A stretch of DNA of 64,000 bases from Lytechinus pictus (Eukaryota > Echinodermata > Echinoidea > Temnopleuroida > Toxopneustidae): contig NC_087259.1 of NCBI RefSeq assembly GCF_037042905.1, forward strand, positions 19,543,501-19,607,500, read 5' to 3'. Below the pieces are notes generated by a model, which was given only the letters and a program-made list of their open reading frames with translations, searched no databases and was not told the DNA's origin. A program made the translations under genes and the position numbers. Below, one piece after another: positions 20,331 to 31,689 of the stretch (its first letter is position 1; each line of letters starts with the position of its first letter).

Positions 20331-21286
20331 TACAAATTATGGCCATTTAGAGAGTAAAACTTTTTCAGAATTTTAAGATAACATTCATCCCCCATAAAAA
20401 TTATACGGGCTTGAAGTACAACTTGGGGGATGTTCATTTTGACACCTTGAATGGTAAAACACACGAGTTGTGGTTTGAAGATAAATTTGTAGGAGTTTTA
20501 GTAAATAAAAATTTCCCACTTTCATTAGCGCAGCTTTGCAGCTTTATTGCGCAGGTTGACCGTTCAGAAGAAAAGTCAGTTCTGGCATGTGCTTGTGTAG
20601 GTTTCTATTGCGACAGCAAATTTAACATGTTTTAAGATGTTCCAAAGCTCAATCGTGTTCAGAGTCGCATTCGCGATGTTTGAGCCGATCGCTTTTCCAA
20701 GCCTATCTCTTTCGGCTTTTTAATTTTTCTCCCAATCGCGATCTGAATTGTCATTATATCCCGTTTGTAATTGCGTTTTCAATCATGATTTACATTGCTC
20801 TTTAAATTTGAAAATATTGAACACACCTATAGAGATTGAATTTAAGAATCTAATTGAGATTCAATTGAAGAAGAATGAATAATCGGGGAGGATTATAATG
20901 TTAGAATATATTCATATTACGCTGTCATCTTGCGTTTACAGTAATTCTAGTCAAAGTGAAAATAAGGTTGGTAACATTTATTTCATGGGCAACTTAATTC
21001 ACATTTCAAGCAAATAAAAACATCGTGTGGATATATCTATCATGTCTCTCGAGTATTATGAAGGTGAGCGAGAGAAATACTAATTTCATGCACGGAATGA
21101 ATAGAAGTCACCATCAACACGATCAAAGAAAGACGAGGAAGGTTAACAGTTGAAGATCGAGCAGAGAGGGGTGCGAGAGATAGAGGGGAGGGGATCGGAT
21201 AAATTGGTGTGAAAAATTTGATTGCTCGAATTTTTTTAAAACAAAATCAATAGAACACATATATCATACAATGTATATGGTAAACA

Positions 21287-21416
21287 GGGTCCCGTAACAC
21301 AAAAGGTTATGGATTAATCATACGCTTGATTCTCACGATTGATTGTACATTGTAGTTATGCAATGGAATCAATCGTAGAGAAATGTTATACGATCATTGT
21401 TCAGCTTTGTGTTACA
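21287..21416. mobile_element. MITE related to the GGGCCTGTATCACAAAGC family
   Basis: GGGTCCCGTAACACAAAAGG at the left; CAGCTTTGTGTTAC at the right is inverted to it. Inner arms GATTAATCATACGCTTGATT and CGATCATTG flank a central palindrome. The right terminus is incomplete. Confidence 0.6.
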
Positions 21417-22590
21417 GTTTCTATATGTTGAACAAAGATATTTTTACTGGATACATATATTTCAAGAGATGGAAAGTATGAACATGCATGATGGTTTGGG
21501 GCAGTGGGGAGGAGGAGGGTGGAGGGGGGGTCTCAGTCATATCCCCTTCTACAACAGCCATATGCCTTTGGCTCCTCTTTGCTTGCCCACCTTCTTTGAA
21601 GTCAGATCCAACTTGCTATTGATTTTTCTTTAAAGAGCTGCAATATATATCTACATTTTCTTTGTGCATACCTTTAGGTGCCCCAAGGCCCCCACACCTC
21701 CTACACTTATGGAATCCATATGCCAATGTTCTTATACAGTGGGCCAGCAGTGAAGTATAGTTAAGTCAAGTGTAGACTGCTTTGGAATGTTAAGTTACCT
21801 TAAATCTCTGTTGTCACGATAATAGACTGCACAGTTCCTTGCTAAACCAGTCAGCTGTATCACGTGTATCAGGACTAAAACCAACAGGGATATGTATTTT
21901 CTTATTTCACGCCAGACCAAGTTTCAAGGATATACATAAAATGGCATTATTCTGAATACTGGAATCCCATATTCTCTGCATAGGTTTTATCTGCATTCTA
22001 CAGTGTTTCATAAAAAATGTACGGGCAGACGACAGCTCAAAGGGGCTCAAAGATTGTCTCGATAGCGATATTTTGAACGGATCGTGTTGCGTCTTTGCAG
22101 GTGTGTTTATCCCACGCGATAAAGGAATACATATCTCCAGACAATCTCATAACTATCCAGACATTACATTTCTCCCAAGGAGGGAACCAGCAAAACATTT
22201 CATCAAGAGCAGTTTTTTTTAATAAGTACAATGTGTACAGCACTTAATAACTCATTTTGGAGCACCTGTTGTCACGTTGTAAGTATAGGCCTACTTGCAG
22301 TTATTCGCCCATTCGTTTTATACTAGAACCAATGTTTTCTTGAAAGCTTAGTTTTACAAATACAAAAGCAGTTATGTAAAAAGTTAAATATTAGTCGATA
22401 TTAGTATAGTTGATACATAAATATCCGCAAGAGTATTTTTTAAATCGGTAATAATCACTGAAAATAAAATGGGCAATATTGATGCACCAAATCTAGTAAG
22501 ATTGTGTTGTATAATATAATCAGATTGTTCCATTGTGTATTTCACCAACATACATAATGAAAAAAGGTTCTCTTATCGGTGCTACTCAGG
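21417..22590. other. No gene recognised
   Basis: A short G-rich tract at 21500-21530; otherwise nothing visible on either strand. Confidence 0.45.
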
Positions 22591-23040
22591 GGCGTCGATT
22601 TGGGGGGGGGGAATCACCAGGGGCGGTGATCCATGTTTCGGATGAGGGGAGTGATGAAAAGAAGTCCAAAATCATAATACGGGAAATTGAGAAAAACACT
22701 ATTGTTTCCCGGTTTATTATATTGTATTCTACTCATTTTTCTAAAGCCACACCCCCCCAAAAAAAAAAGGGGGTGTAGAAACTATAATGTTTCTGCATGC
22801 GCTGAGAGAATTTTTCATCATAATAGGGAGTTCCGAATCCACCACGCACGGCGGATTCAAAAGCACAGCAGACGCCCACAGACGCAGATCCATGGGGGGG
22901 GGGGGCGAGGGGGCTTTGCCCCCCCAAAAAAAAAAGAGAGAAAGAGAGAGAGATAGGAAATGGGAAGGAAAGCAATGGAAAAGAGGAAAGGAGAAAGAGA
23001 AGGAAATGGGAAGGAGAAAATAGAGAGAAGTAAAGAATGA
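22590..23040. repeat. Cluster of poly-C/poly-A and poly-G repeat fragments
   Basis: G run at 22603, C7A10G5 at about 22750, G run at 22897, C7A11 at 22920 and a purine tract to 23030. These look like ends of interspersed elements related to the GGCGTnGATTTGGGG type. Frames through them are compositional. Confidence 0.55.
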
Positions 23041-24349
23041 TTATACCACGCTATTTACGATAAACTGTTATTCGCAGTATGTTACCAATGTATCCAGTGA
23101 TACCAGCTTCTATCAGAATATGATCCAATGACCATATGGTTGGATTGAACTACGATTGAATAAGATATATTTAGAAAACATTGTTGTTTCCTGTGTTTTC
23201 ATATTGCATTCTATATTTGTATATGTGTGTGTGTGTGTGTAAATAGCACACGATCTTCATTTCTTCTTCACCCCCCCCCAAAAAAAAAGGGCGCAGAAAC
23301 TGGAGTGTTTTCGAATGCCTTGAGAGGTTTTTCAAATATCAATCATTATCTGCAGTGTTCTCCGAAATGCAAACAGGAAATGCTTCCATGGCAGTACGGT
23401 GAAAATTTCCAGGGGAGGGGATCAGGGCGCATTAACATTTAAAAAAAAATGAAATCTACGGAGCAAAGAGGCCGAGCTTGTCATTGGGGATCTTTTGCAT
23501 TTTCTAAAGTTTACTTGAAGGTTTTTTATGCGTATTATTGGTGAATTTTGTGAAATTTTTCATATAAAATGTAAGTTTTCATAAAAAATGTTAAGTTTTC
23601 AAAAATTTCGGGGGGGGGGGGAACTTACGGCCATGAATCATGTTCCGGGTTTTTTTTCTCGAAATCCTGAATAAGCCATCTAAATTGGCAAACTCGCGTG
23701 AAGGCTAACTTTTTTCTTCAAATGGGAGTTCCCAGCACAGAATTTATGTATTATTTTATTTTACTGTAAACCAGGAAAAGGCAATTAGCCTATTGCATTT
23801 TTGTTGCTCTACCTTTGGGCCTCAATTATGATCAAGTAAGATATGAAAATGCGGGACAATGCTAACAAAAAGCACAAAACAAAACAAACACTTAGTGATT
23901 GTGATTGACAGAAATGTACACTTTTCATTCTTTTGGCAGATTTACAGAGCGGTTGGAGTGTATTTTCATTTTGAAAAAAGGCATTTTTCCTTATGATTTT
24001 TTTTCTTTTGGAGGAGGCAACTGCCCACTGCCCCCCGCTTCTGCCGCCCCTGATACCATATCAATTTACTTAGGCATTATGCTCGTTGTTATTGCACCAT
24101 AATATAACACAGACCTATTATCTTGTAAAGACTGAGCTCGTACTTTTTTAATTTGGATTTTATTGTTTTGCCCATTATTTGCAATTCTTATAAGCACATG
24201 TGCCCTAAAATGAAAATAAGGAAGTAAAGCATATTTAGTTAGGGGGTGGTCTTATTGGCTTCTTCTCCCAGACCCCACCATTATTGGCAAGATTTTTGTC
24301 TACTACTATTATCTCCGCCCTCTCTCTCTCTCCCTCTCTGTCGTTTACC

Positions 24350-24380
<31 letters not shown>

Positions 24381-24480
24381 CGGGAGGGGGTGTTACATTC
24401 AAACTAACACAACCTCTCAATGCAGACACAACCTTTGATATGCTGATAATAATTGAGTAAAAATAACCGATATTTTCCAT
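23040..24480. other. Repeat-fragment-rich spacer
   Basis: (GT)n at 23223-23240, C10A9 at 23271, G run at 23609, and (CT)n with a C run at 24316-24380. No gene-like pattern. Confidence 0.5.
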
Positions 24481-24628
24481 TCAGTGCATCTGAGGTTTAT
24501 TCGTTCTCACATGTCTGAGGCAGAATGATTCGACACGTTGTCATGGGTAAGACACGATAACGATTGCGACGACGACGACGAAACGACAACGAAGGAAACT
24601 GGTCGCCAGGAGTAGCATTTTGCGTGAA

Positions 24629-24661
24629 ATGATCAATGTAACCGACATTCCTGTGGTGGAG
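24629..24661 (+). CDS. SLC31A: CTR copper transporter, exon 1 (proposed start)
   Basis: ATG opens 11 codons (MINVTDIPVVE) ending at GAG/GTATGA in phase 0, which fits exon 2. The -3 base is A. It was chosen because it is the nearest upstream ATG with a compatible donor. This is the least certain exon: a different upstream start is possible and none of its residues is diagnostic. Confidence 0.55.
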
Positions 24662-27436
24662 GTATGAATAGACCTATATAATATTTGTGTTTGTTTGTTG
24701 TTTATTTTTTTGTTTAAAAAGGAAAGAGATCGGGAAATGAATAACGAAAGTTAATTCTTTATACGTCTCATGGGGCATTGCAAGTCAAATTTATTTCACA
24801 AAATCAGTCATAAGTCTGGCAATTGATTGCAAATCCACACTTGATTGCTTGTCTGCTTCTTGCTACAAATAATGAATTTGTTATGCTTACAATTGATATA
24901 TATATATATATTAGCAGCAGAAATTTGTAATTGATTGCAAATATTTCCTTGCGACACCCCAAGTCAATAAACAAAAGAAAATTCTTAAAGTAGTTCTTAG
25001 CGGAAAAATATATTCATAAAAGGTTTCACTTTCTCTCATTTGTTTTAAGAATCAGATGCGACTCCACCCGAATTCTGGAGTATTTTATTCTATACATATC
25101 ATTGAGTTTATCATTTCTTCTTCGTTTTTTGCTAATCACAGTGCCTGCACGGGGCGAGGTATCTGCACTTTGGAACCACTGAAACGATTCTTTTCCAGAA
25201 ATGGTCGACTTCAAACATCGGAGGTATGTGCAATAATCTTGACAAACTTCAACGAAAATGACACGGCGTTTTGGCTCCAAGATTATGTTGACAGTTTACT
25301 TCAATATTTGAACATGGTGAAGGAGGTTTTTATTATTTGTTTTTTTTATTTCGGCAAAGAACGTTTTCCTGTTAAACATTCAAACATTTCCACTTCTTAA
25401 CATTTGCGCCATCATTGTAGCCTCTTTTATTTTTAACTACGAAGAATGACATCAATGAAACATGATCGTTTGCATATCTCTTCTTGATATAAATACCCAC
25501 TCGATTCAGTTTCATGAACTTGAACATGTCTGAAGCAACCTCTTACATTCCTGTTCATTTTGCTTTTCTTTCTCTCTCTCTTCTTCTTCGTTTTCTTCTT
25601 GTTCTTGTTCTTGTTCTTCTTCTTAATTCTTCTTCTTCTTCTCGTTCTTCTTCTTCTTATTCTTCTTCTTCTCACCTTTATCAACTCCTAATCATTTTCT
25701 CTTTATTTTCTCCATACTGTATCGTTTTCTCAATATGCTCTCTTATCTCTTTCTTGCCTCATCTCCTCTCTACTCCAATCTTCCTTGCTCCTCACTCTCC
25801 TCTATCCCTCCCTTCCCCCTTCTCCCTCTTTCCCCTTTTCCTCCCCCTCCTCCTCCTCAATGCACCCTTTTCAATCTTCTTACCTTACACGTATACCAAC
25901 ACCCATTTCCTGCAAGCATTCATCAACATCCTACCCCCTCACTCCTGACCCAGGTCTCCTTGGATCCTGTCTGGTGGTCATGGTCCTCGCCGTCCTGGTC
26001 GAAGGCCTGGTCGTCCTCCGGAAGTACTTATCAAAGAAATACGCAACTAACATTCGCCACCGTATGTTAGAGATGGAAGCAAACGAATCGTCAACGCTGG
26101 TGGAGGAGCAAGCCGAAGGACAGTGAGTAAAATACAGCAAGTGGCATGTTTAGTGGATGGGGTGGGGCAAGCCGGAGGGGAGGGGGGGGGGCGACCGTTC
26201 CTATAACTTTTCCAGTGATCAAAAAGAAATTAAAGGGGAAGTTCACCTTTACGAAAAGTTGATTTTTTTTTATATTGGCAAAGTTTTAAGGAAAATCCGT
26301 CAAATTTTTTAAAAAGCTATGCGAATTTAAATTTGGGATTTGTGACGTCATTATGCAAGCAGCTTCCTATGTAGCGTGAATAAAATTAATATCAATGAAA
26401 TGACTTTTTTTTTCAAAAATAAAAAATAAAATACCTCCAGTATGCCAACAATCAAATTATTTCGCATCCATTCCTGAAAGAAATCATGAACCATTAAAAA
26501 TGACATTTATGAATATTATACTACATAGAATATAGGGCAGCTGCTCGTATATGGGGTCCCAAATAAATAACTTCGAATTCTAGTAATGTTCCTAATCTTC
26601 AAAGGATTTTCCTCAAACCTTCACCATTATTTGTTATTATTTTTTCTGGTATTTTTAAAGACAACTTCAGGGTGAACCAACCCTTTAAAAGAACGAGAGA
26701 AAAATAGAAGAGGGAGAAGAAAGAAGACTATTGTATTGTCAAGAAAAAAAAAGGATGTGAAGCTTTTTAATATTTCTATTATTCTATTTGGGTAAGAAAA
26801 TGATATGACACATTTTTTTGTCATTACCCACAGGGCCAATTAAAACACCCTGACACCCATGACATTCAACGGGTATCTTCTAATGTGCTGCCCTCGCCAC
26901 GGTGGCTCACAAACTCTTAAATGAAAAATACACTTTTCTGAAACAATTTCCAAATCATCTTTCATACCTAAAGTAAAGAATAAAAGACTGAAAAAGAAAA
27001 ATATATATATTGATGTGGCATTGCAAATGTTATGTGCACTTTCATTTTGCCACAGTGCAATAGATGAGACAGTAGTGACGATAAATTTCCCGCTATCCAC
27101 AGTTACTGTTAACGACCGTCTGATTATCGAAGTGTACAGTTTCCTTTAGTTCGGTGATCTGGTTCCAATTACAGTAACATTTGGTTGATAAAAATCAGTT
27201 AAAACTTACGATTCATTTTTTTTCTTCCGAACAGAATTCGTTTCTTTTCTTGGAGCCATCTCATTCTGACCGCCCTCTACGGCTTTCAGACTCTAGTCTT
27301 TTACCTTCTTATGCTGATAGCAATGACATTCAACGTGTATCTTCTATTGTCGATCGTTATCGGAGCGAGTATCGGTTATTTCATGTTCGCCTGGCTATGC
27401 TCAGTGAAAGTGAACACGGCTACGGTTAAAAGGTGA
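24629..27436 (+). CDS. SLC31A: SLC31/CTR-family copper transporter, four exons, CTR2-like
   Basis: Seen: exons 24629-24661, 25142-25223, 25954-26122 and 27235-27436 join (phases 0, 1, 2; all GT-AG) into 161 residues. A short N-terminus carries the pre-TM1 motif HFGTTETILFQKW (20-32). TM1 is about 40-60 with VEGLVVLRKY (54-63) matching the family YEGLK-like end. A charged cytosolic loop spans 61-103. TM2 is about 107-127 with MLIAM (121-125, the MxxxM copper filter). TM3 is about 129-148 with GASIG (138-142, the GxxxG trimer-packing motif). Known family: CTRs are trimeric Cu(I) channels with these motifs. Odd: no methionine-rich ectodomain, no Met about 20 residues before TM1, and no C-terminal HCH; the tail ends NTATVKR. 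This is closer to CTR2, a low-affinity or endolysosomal type, than CTR1; the subtype is an inference. Intron 3 holds a TTAA foldback element and an exon-4-like fragment. Confidence 0.88.
25142..25223 (+). CDS. SLC31A: CTR copper transporter, exon 2 (pre-TM1)
   Basis: A strong acceptor (pyrimidine-rich, TAATCACAG) and donor G/GTATGT bound 82 bases. It encodes CLHGARYLHFG then TTETILFQKW and STSNIG; the F-G-x-x-E-x-I-L-F-x-x-W pattern is typical just before TM1 of CTR proteins. His14 and His20 could substitute for the missing methionines as metal ligands (inference). Confidence 0.82.
25555..25953 (+). repeat. (TTC)n and C/T-rich tract in CTR intron 2
   Basis: TTCTTC repeats at 25580-25675 continue into CCTCTC-rich sequence up to the exon 3 acceptor, forming an unusually long polypyrimidine tract of about 400 bases. 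Confidence 0.85.
25954..26122 (+). CDS. SLC31A: CTR copper transporter, exon 3 (TM1 and loop)
   Basis: The acceptor CTGACCCAG ends a roughly 400-base pyrimidine-rich tract. Fifty-five full codons give TM1, the VEGLVVLRKYL turn and an acidic loop (EMEANESS, VEEQAEG). The donor is GTGAGT after a phase-2 break. Nucleotide composition is richer in G+C than the flanks, as expected for coding DNA. Confidence 0.9.
26230..26689. mobile_element. TTAA foldback element in CTR intron 3
   Basis: TTAA/AGGGGAAGTTCACC at the left and GGTGAACCAACCCT/TTAA at the right. The left arm has GTGACGTCATTATGCAAGCAG; the right arm has CAGCTGCTCGTATATGGGGT. It is a shorter relative of the other copies. Confidence 0.78.
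26850..26886 (+). pseudogene. Exon-4-like fragment in intron 3 of the CTR gene
   Basis: These 37 bases match 27314-27350 of exon 4 at 32 positions. They still translate as LTPMTFNGYLLM against LIAMTFNVYLLL, so the MTFNxYLL core is kept. The similarity stops abruptly on both sides and the frame soon closes, so it is a broken remnant of an exon duplication, or chance at low odds. Confidence 0.45.
27235..27436 (+). CDS. SLC31A: CTR copper transporter, exon 4 (TM2-TM3 and stop)
   Basis: The acceptor TTCCGAACAG is followed by a phase-2 completion and 66 codons. TM2 contains MLIAMTFNVYL, and TM3 contains IVIGASIGYFMFAW. The stop is TGA at 27434-27436. MxxxM and GxxxG are at the expected spacing, which makes this the most diagnostic exon. 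Confidence 0.93.
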
Positions 27437-28141
27437 TATTACGAAACAAAAATTGAGGAATTGACTTTTAGTGAGTGATGACGGTAACTCGCGGAATTTT
27501 GTGGGCTGGAGCAACTCTTGACGTTTGGATTTGAGAGTGAACACACGGCAGAAGATGATCCGGAGGACTCGACTATATCGACATCGAATTGCATAATTTC
27601 ACGAATTCCAGTTCCAGTTTTATATAGCTCAGTCAGATTTGCTGTGTTTTGTAGTTAAAGTAAACATCAAAGGAAATGTCCGACTTCTTATAAGTATAGT
27701 GTAAGGTGCTACGAGCAAGTGTATATAATAATCATCATTAATTGTCTTCCAAAATATTTTTTTGAAAATTAGTTGATAGTGTTTTTATACTTGATTTATC
27801 ATGCCTACTGCTGTAAGCATTGACATCATGTGAAATAACTTTAAATTCAGGGATGGGTACATATTTCCTCACCATCCGTTCCTGAGTTAAATGTTTCATA
27901 GGGGTTGTTTTGCCCACCATGTTTCAGAAGTGTAATGGGGAGGGGACCAGACATGGCTAATGTGACCAAATTTCTCAAAAGTCCCGAGTGAGCGAAGCGA
28001 GAGAGCAAAAATCATTACTTAAAAAAAATGATAATGCTATTTTGTGATAGATTTTCGGACATTTAGGAAATAACAGCACATGTCACCTTTTTACATTTTC
28101 TTTTTTTCTCCTCCTTTGTCATTCTTTTCTTAGCAGTGTAA

Positions 28142-28195
28142 CTTTTTTTTTGGGGGGGGGGCATACCCCAATGACTCCCCCCCCCCCCATTCTGT
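28142..28195. repeat. T9G10 and C-run repeat fragment
   Basis: TTTTTTTTTGGGGGGGGGG at 28141 and a C run at 28180 bound GCATACCCCAATGACT. It is a reversed C-A-G homopolymer junction of the dispersed type. Confidence 0.6.
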
Positions 28196-28513
28196 ACTTC
28201 AGTGGCCAGCATTAATCGACAGGTTGAATAATAACAAAAACATTGTCTCGTTGCAGAAGCTTCTCTCATACGGATAATGCTGGATCCATCACAAGCGCTT
28301 GTGTGACCTTGCGCCCTCTGTAGATCATACAAAGGAAGGGTGGCTGGGATTTTATTGATGGTCAAGTTGAATTGCATTTGAATCAATTTGTGATTGTACG
28401 TTGTCGACTCTGTATTAATTACCGTGTATTAATTTGCCTGCGATTGAATATGTTTTGTAAGTTATTACTAGAGAAACACTAAACGTTTATTTTATTATTT
28501 ATTTATTTTCTTC

Positions 28514-28519
28514 AATAAA
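28514..28519 (+). terminator. Candidate polyadenylation signal of the CTR gene
   Basis: The first AATAAA I see after the stop at 27436, giving a 3' UTR of about 1.1 kb. It lies directly before a minus-strand LINE tail. The interval also holds a poly-G/poly-C repeat (28142-28193), so the UTR limit is uncertain. Confidence 0.35.
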
Positions 28520-28535
28520 ATTGAACATTCTCAAA

Positions 28536-28810
28536 AGAATTATTTGATTGATTGATTGATTGCATTTATTCTTTTTCATTCCAAAATTTAACAAAAGTTA
28601 CAATGTAAAGCAAAACACAAAAATATAATATACAGAAATGAAAAAAGGGAACCCACTGGAAAGCAAAGCTTATTAGTGTGGGTTCCCTGCAATAAATAGT
28701 TAATTAAAGTATATCTTTGATCAATGAAATTCAAATCGTAAATTAAACAGGTTTGTACAATGAAAAAGAATACTAGTGGGGTCAAGCTTTTTATGCTACT
28801 CACTATGTTA
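28536..28810 (-). mobile_element. LINE 3' end, minus strand, with (AATC)n tail and hairpin
   Basis: A TTGATTGATTGATTG tail (28540-28558) begins the element on the plus strand, followed by CATTTATTC. A perfect 10-bp stem GGGAACCCAC (28648-28657) / GTGGGTTCCC (28678-28687) encloses a 20-base loop. It shares this hairpin with the LINE fragment at 37869-38168. Confidence 0.6.
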
Positions 28811-29299
28811 CAATTAAAAAAAAATTATATCATACCCCTGCTGTATAAAGAAACAAACCCTGAGTTCAGGAGTGTGTGAACAGACAATCACTTGAACAAT
28901 CATTTGATGCTGGACTGAATTGCTATTAATCTTGTATCAAAGTGAAGTGCAAATAGTGAAGAGAGATATAATGAATATGGGTGGGGGCTATATATCCAGT
29001 ATACCTAGATATAATTTGTCGGCTTTGGAGTAATTATTGATCTATGAAAATAATAAAAAGAAATGAAAGCAGAACAGAAGAAGAATAAAGATGACCCGTA
29101 GGAGGCAATGCATACTTTCTTGTCATACAAAAGAACACTTTATGAGAGAACATACTATCTGAATGAAGGTTTTACCGGAGCCAATCACAGAAATGTGAAG
29201 TTCTGAATTGTTCACGTTTTGTTTTTCCCCATTATCAAAATAATGTAAAAAAATCCATAAATTCCTATATCATACATCTAATGGCATATTATGGCTGAA

Positions 29300-29548
29300 A
29301 ATATTTGTTTCATTTGCGAAATTATCATATTATGTGTGATGAGATAATGAATAAATTCTTAGGTGAATTCGATTTTGTGATGAAATTGCAATTTGGAACG
29401 TTTGACGTCACACAAATAAAATAAACAAACTTTTTAAAACCCTCAAGTCTGCTCTTCTGTAACAGATTTCGCCAAATCCTCATTAATATGCCTCACTTTT
29501 TTTTCTGCCTTTATCAAAACTTGACATCAAGGTGAAATTTCCCTTTAA
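29300..29548. mobile_element. TTAA foldback element, right half only
   Basis: TGACGTCACACAAATAAAAT at 29403, TCAAAACTTGACATCAAGGT and AAATTTCCCT/TTAA at the right end. The left half was not found. Confidence 0.55.
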
Positions 29549-29559
29549 AATAAATTTCG

Positions 29560-30730
29560 TCTTGTTCAGGCCATCACCACGCAAGGCAATAATAAAACTA
29601 TACAACGATTAGGCATTGAATATAAGAGGGTCGCAGTAAAGATATTCAACGGAGAGTCTTAAGAGGCCGTATATTAGCAGTGACCTGTGATCAAATCAAC
29701 AACGATATTGCTCCGTAAAATTTATAGTGATGGAGGTGACGAAAAGATGAAGAAGCATCGGGGATATAAGGTTGGATGAGGGACGAGCAGGGGATGGCGA
29801 ACTGCCACTGCAATTTAAACACAAAAGAAATATAATTGGGGGGTACCTAAAGTTAACGGACCCGGAGTTTTCTAAGCTAGTCAAGCCCATTGTGGTAGGG
29901 TAGTAGATACCCCTTCCACCGCCCCGTTAAAAAAAGACTTTCAATTTGATATTTCATCTCAATGGAAACAGTGTGTTGGATTTATTTTGGTTGCCCTCAC
30001 CATTCAATGTTGCCATTCACCATTCACCAAGTTATTAATTCCATTTTCTATCTTTGTTATATATTTAAAAAAATAATTTCGGAATTGAAAACGATGAAAT
30101 AAACAAGTCAAAGCAATAATTCGGTGTGGATTTACCAATTTTCCGTATTCATTTTGTCCCCGAGCGTGCCAAGCCAGTTTATGAGGAATTAACCTGTGAC
30201 GCCATGTATAGCCGTATGCTGTCAGTCGCAGGCGTGAGAGAAAAATGCCCCCTCCCCCTCCCCCTCATTTCGGGTTCCCCTGGATACGCCACTGCCAATG
30301 ATACTCCCATCACCTATCAATCATTCATCATCGATCTCCTCGTCGTCTCATCTTGTCGTCATCGTATCTGTCATGCTTCATGCATCCTAGAAAGCGAGGA
30401 AGGTGCAGGTCCGTTGATGTCCGCATTCCGGGTTATCAGTCTTGATGCCAGTACAGAGAAGATCGGCTCTCGCTGTAAACGTTAGTGTAGTGTATTATAT
30501 ACCCACCATAGAGATATGATTATACTAATTTGCGTTATTAGTATACATCTCTATGATACACAAAGGTAAAACAATGAGAGATGCAATTCCAATAATGATA
30601 TCACCTTCAATAAAAAAAAATAGTTAAACAGCATTTTTGAATCGAGATGAGAATAGTTTATTTTTCTCTTCATGCCCACGTTCCATGTGTAAATTTGTCT
30701 CATCCAAGTCAAATCGTAATGACTGGTATT
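29560..30730. other. No gene recognised
   Basis: A 119-codon plus-strand frame (30126-30485) spans CCCCTGGATACGCCACTGCC, a dispersed repeat end, so I do not call it a gene. Confidence 0.45.
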
Positions 30731-30734
30731 GATA

Positions 30735-31070
30735 ATTATATTCACCATCATCACTGCCATTGTCATCGGCATCATTGTCATCATTACCGCCACCACTATC
30801 ATCATCATTGCCATCGTTATCATCATTTTTATCATCATAATTGTCATCATCATCGTCGCCATCATCATCGTCAACATCATCATCATCATCGTTATCATCA
30901 TCATTGCCATCATCATCACCAATATCATCGTCATTATCATCATTTATCATCATCATCATCATCATCATTATCATCATCTTCATCTTCATCATCATCATCA
31001 TCATTATCATCATCGTTATCATCATTGCCATCATCATCATCATCATCATCATCACCATTATCACCATCAT
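30735..31070 (+). repeat. Long imperfect (ATC)n microsatellite
   Basis: About 330 bases of ATC/CAT triplets with TTA, GCC and TCG interruptions. Reading frames over 100 codons in five frames (polySer, polyHis, polyIle, polyMet/Asp) are products of the repeat. Confidence 0.93.
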
Positions 31071-31350
31071 CAGGTGTACGAAATGTGTTCAAATGTATTC
31101 TCTAATGAAAAAAATAGAAAATTCTAAAAGAGGGCGCTTAATTCTGTGTTATTTTATTTTACAACGAGTCAATCAATAAAAACACACACACACACAAACA
31201 AAATAAAACAGTTATAGCATAGTATGGGTCACAACAATTTGTAAGATGTGGATGCGAGAATGAAAGTCCGATATATGAATTACATTTTGTTAGTCTATTT
31301 CAGTTTCAGACAGGCTTTAACCACCGATTCGCACCTAGCCTAGTTATAGA

Positions 31351-31505
31351 CGATTTCAATCGTTTCGTACTACGCATTCCGTACATGCGTACGCCCAAGC
31401 CGAGTGAGCGCGCAAATCCGAGAACTCGTACACCCGAAAAAAATAATTCGGTTGTATAGGTTCTCGGATTTGCGATAGTACGATACGAGAATTCAATTGA
31501 AATCG
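31351..31505. mobile_element. Hairpin MITE with GCAAATCCGAGAAC arms
   Basis: The left arm CGATTTCAATCGTTTCGTAC then GCAAATCCGAGAAC pairs with the right arm GGTTCTCGGATTTGC then GTACGATACGAGAATTCAATTGAAATCG (read in parts). The arms meet at an A/T centre near 31442. Confidence 0.65.
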
Positions 31506-31689
31506 GCACCCTACATCGACTACTGGTATATCAGATTTGAGAAAACTTCTTTCTGAAGATCAGTGACCATTTTAAGAGATTTTCTGTTTATTTCTGTATT
31601 TATTTTCTCTATCTTATCTATTTAAGCGGCTCCAAAAATCTGTTTAAACTATGTCCACTTATCAGAGGTACTGCTCTGGTTTGTATACT

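Noticed and set aside
19159-20350. Repeat-containing protein with RTSIRRPY-like units (up to 129 codons)
   Set aside because: The unit of 26-28 bp shifts frame from copy to copy and similar frames are open on both strands; it is a non-coding minisatellite.
25433-25684. Arg/Lys-rich minus-strand frame
   Set aside because: Complement of the (TTC)n tract in CTR intron 2.
30551-31179. Open frames of 110-150 codons on both strands (polySer, polyHis, polyIle, polyMet/Asp)
   Set aside because: All are translations of one (ATC)n microsatellite; open in most frames because the triplet contains no stop.
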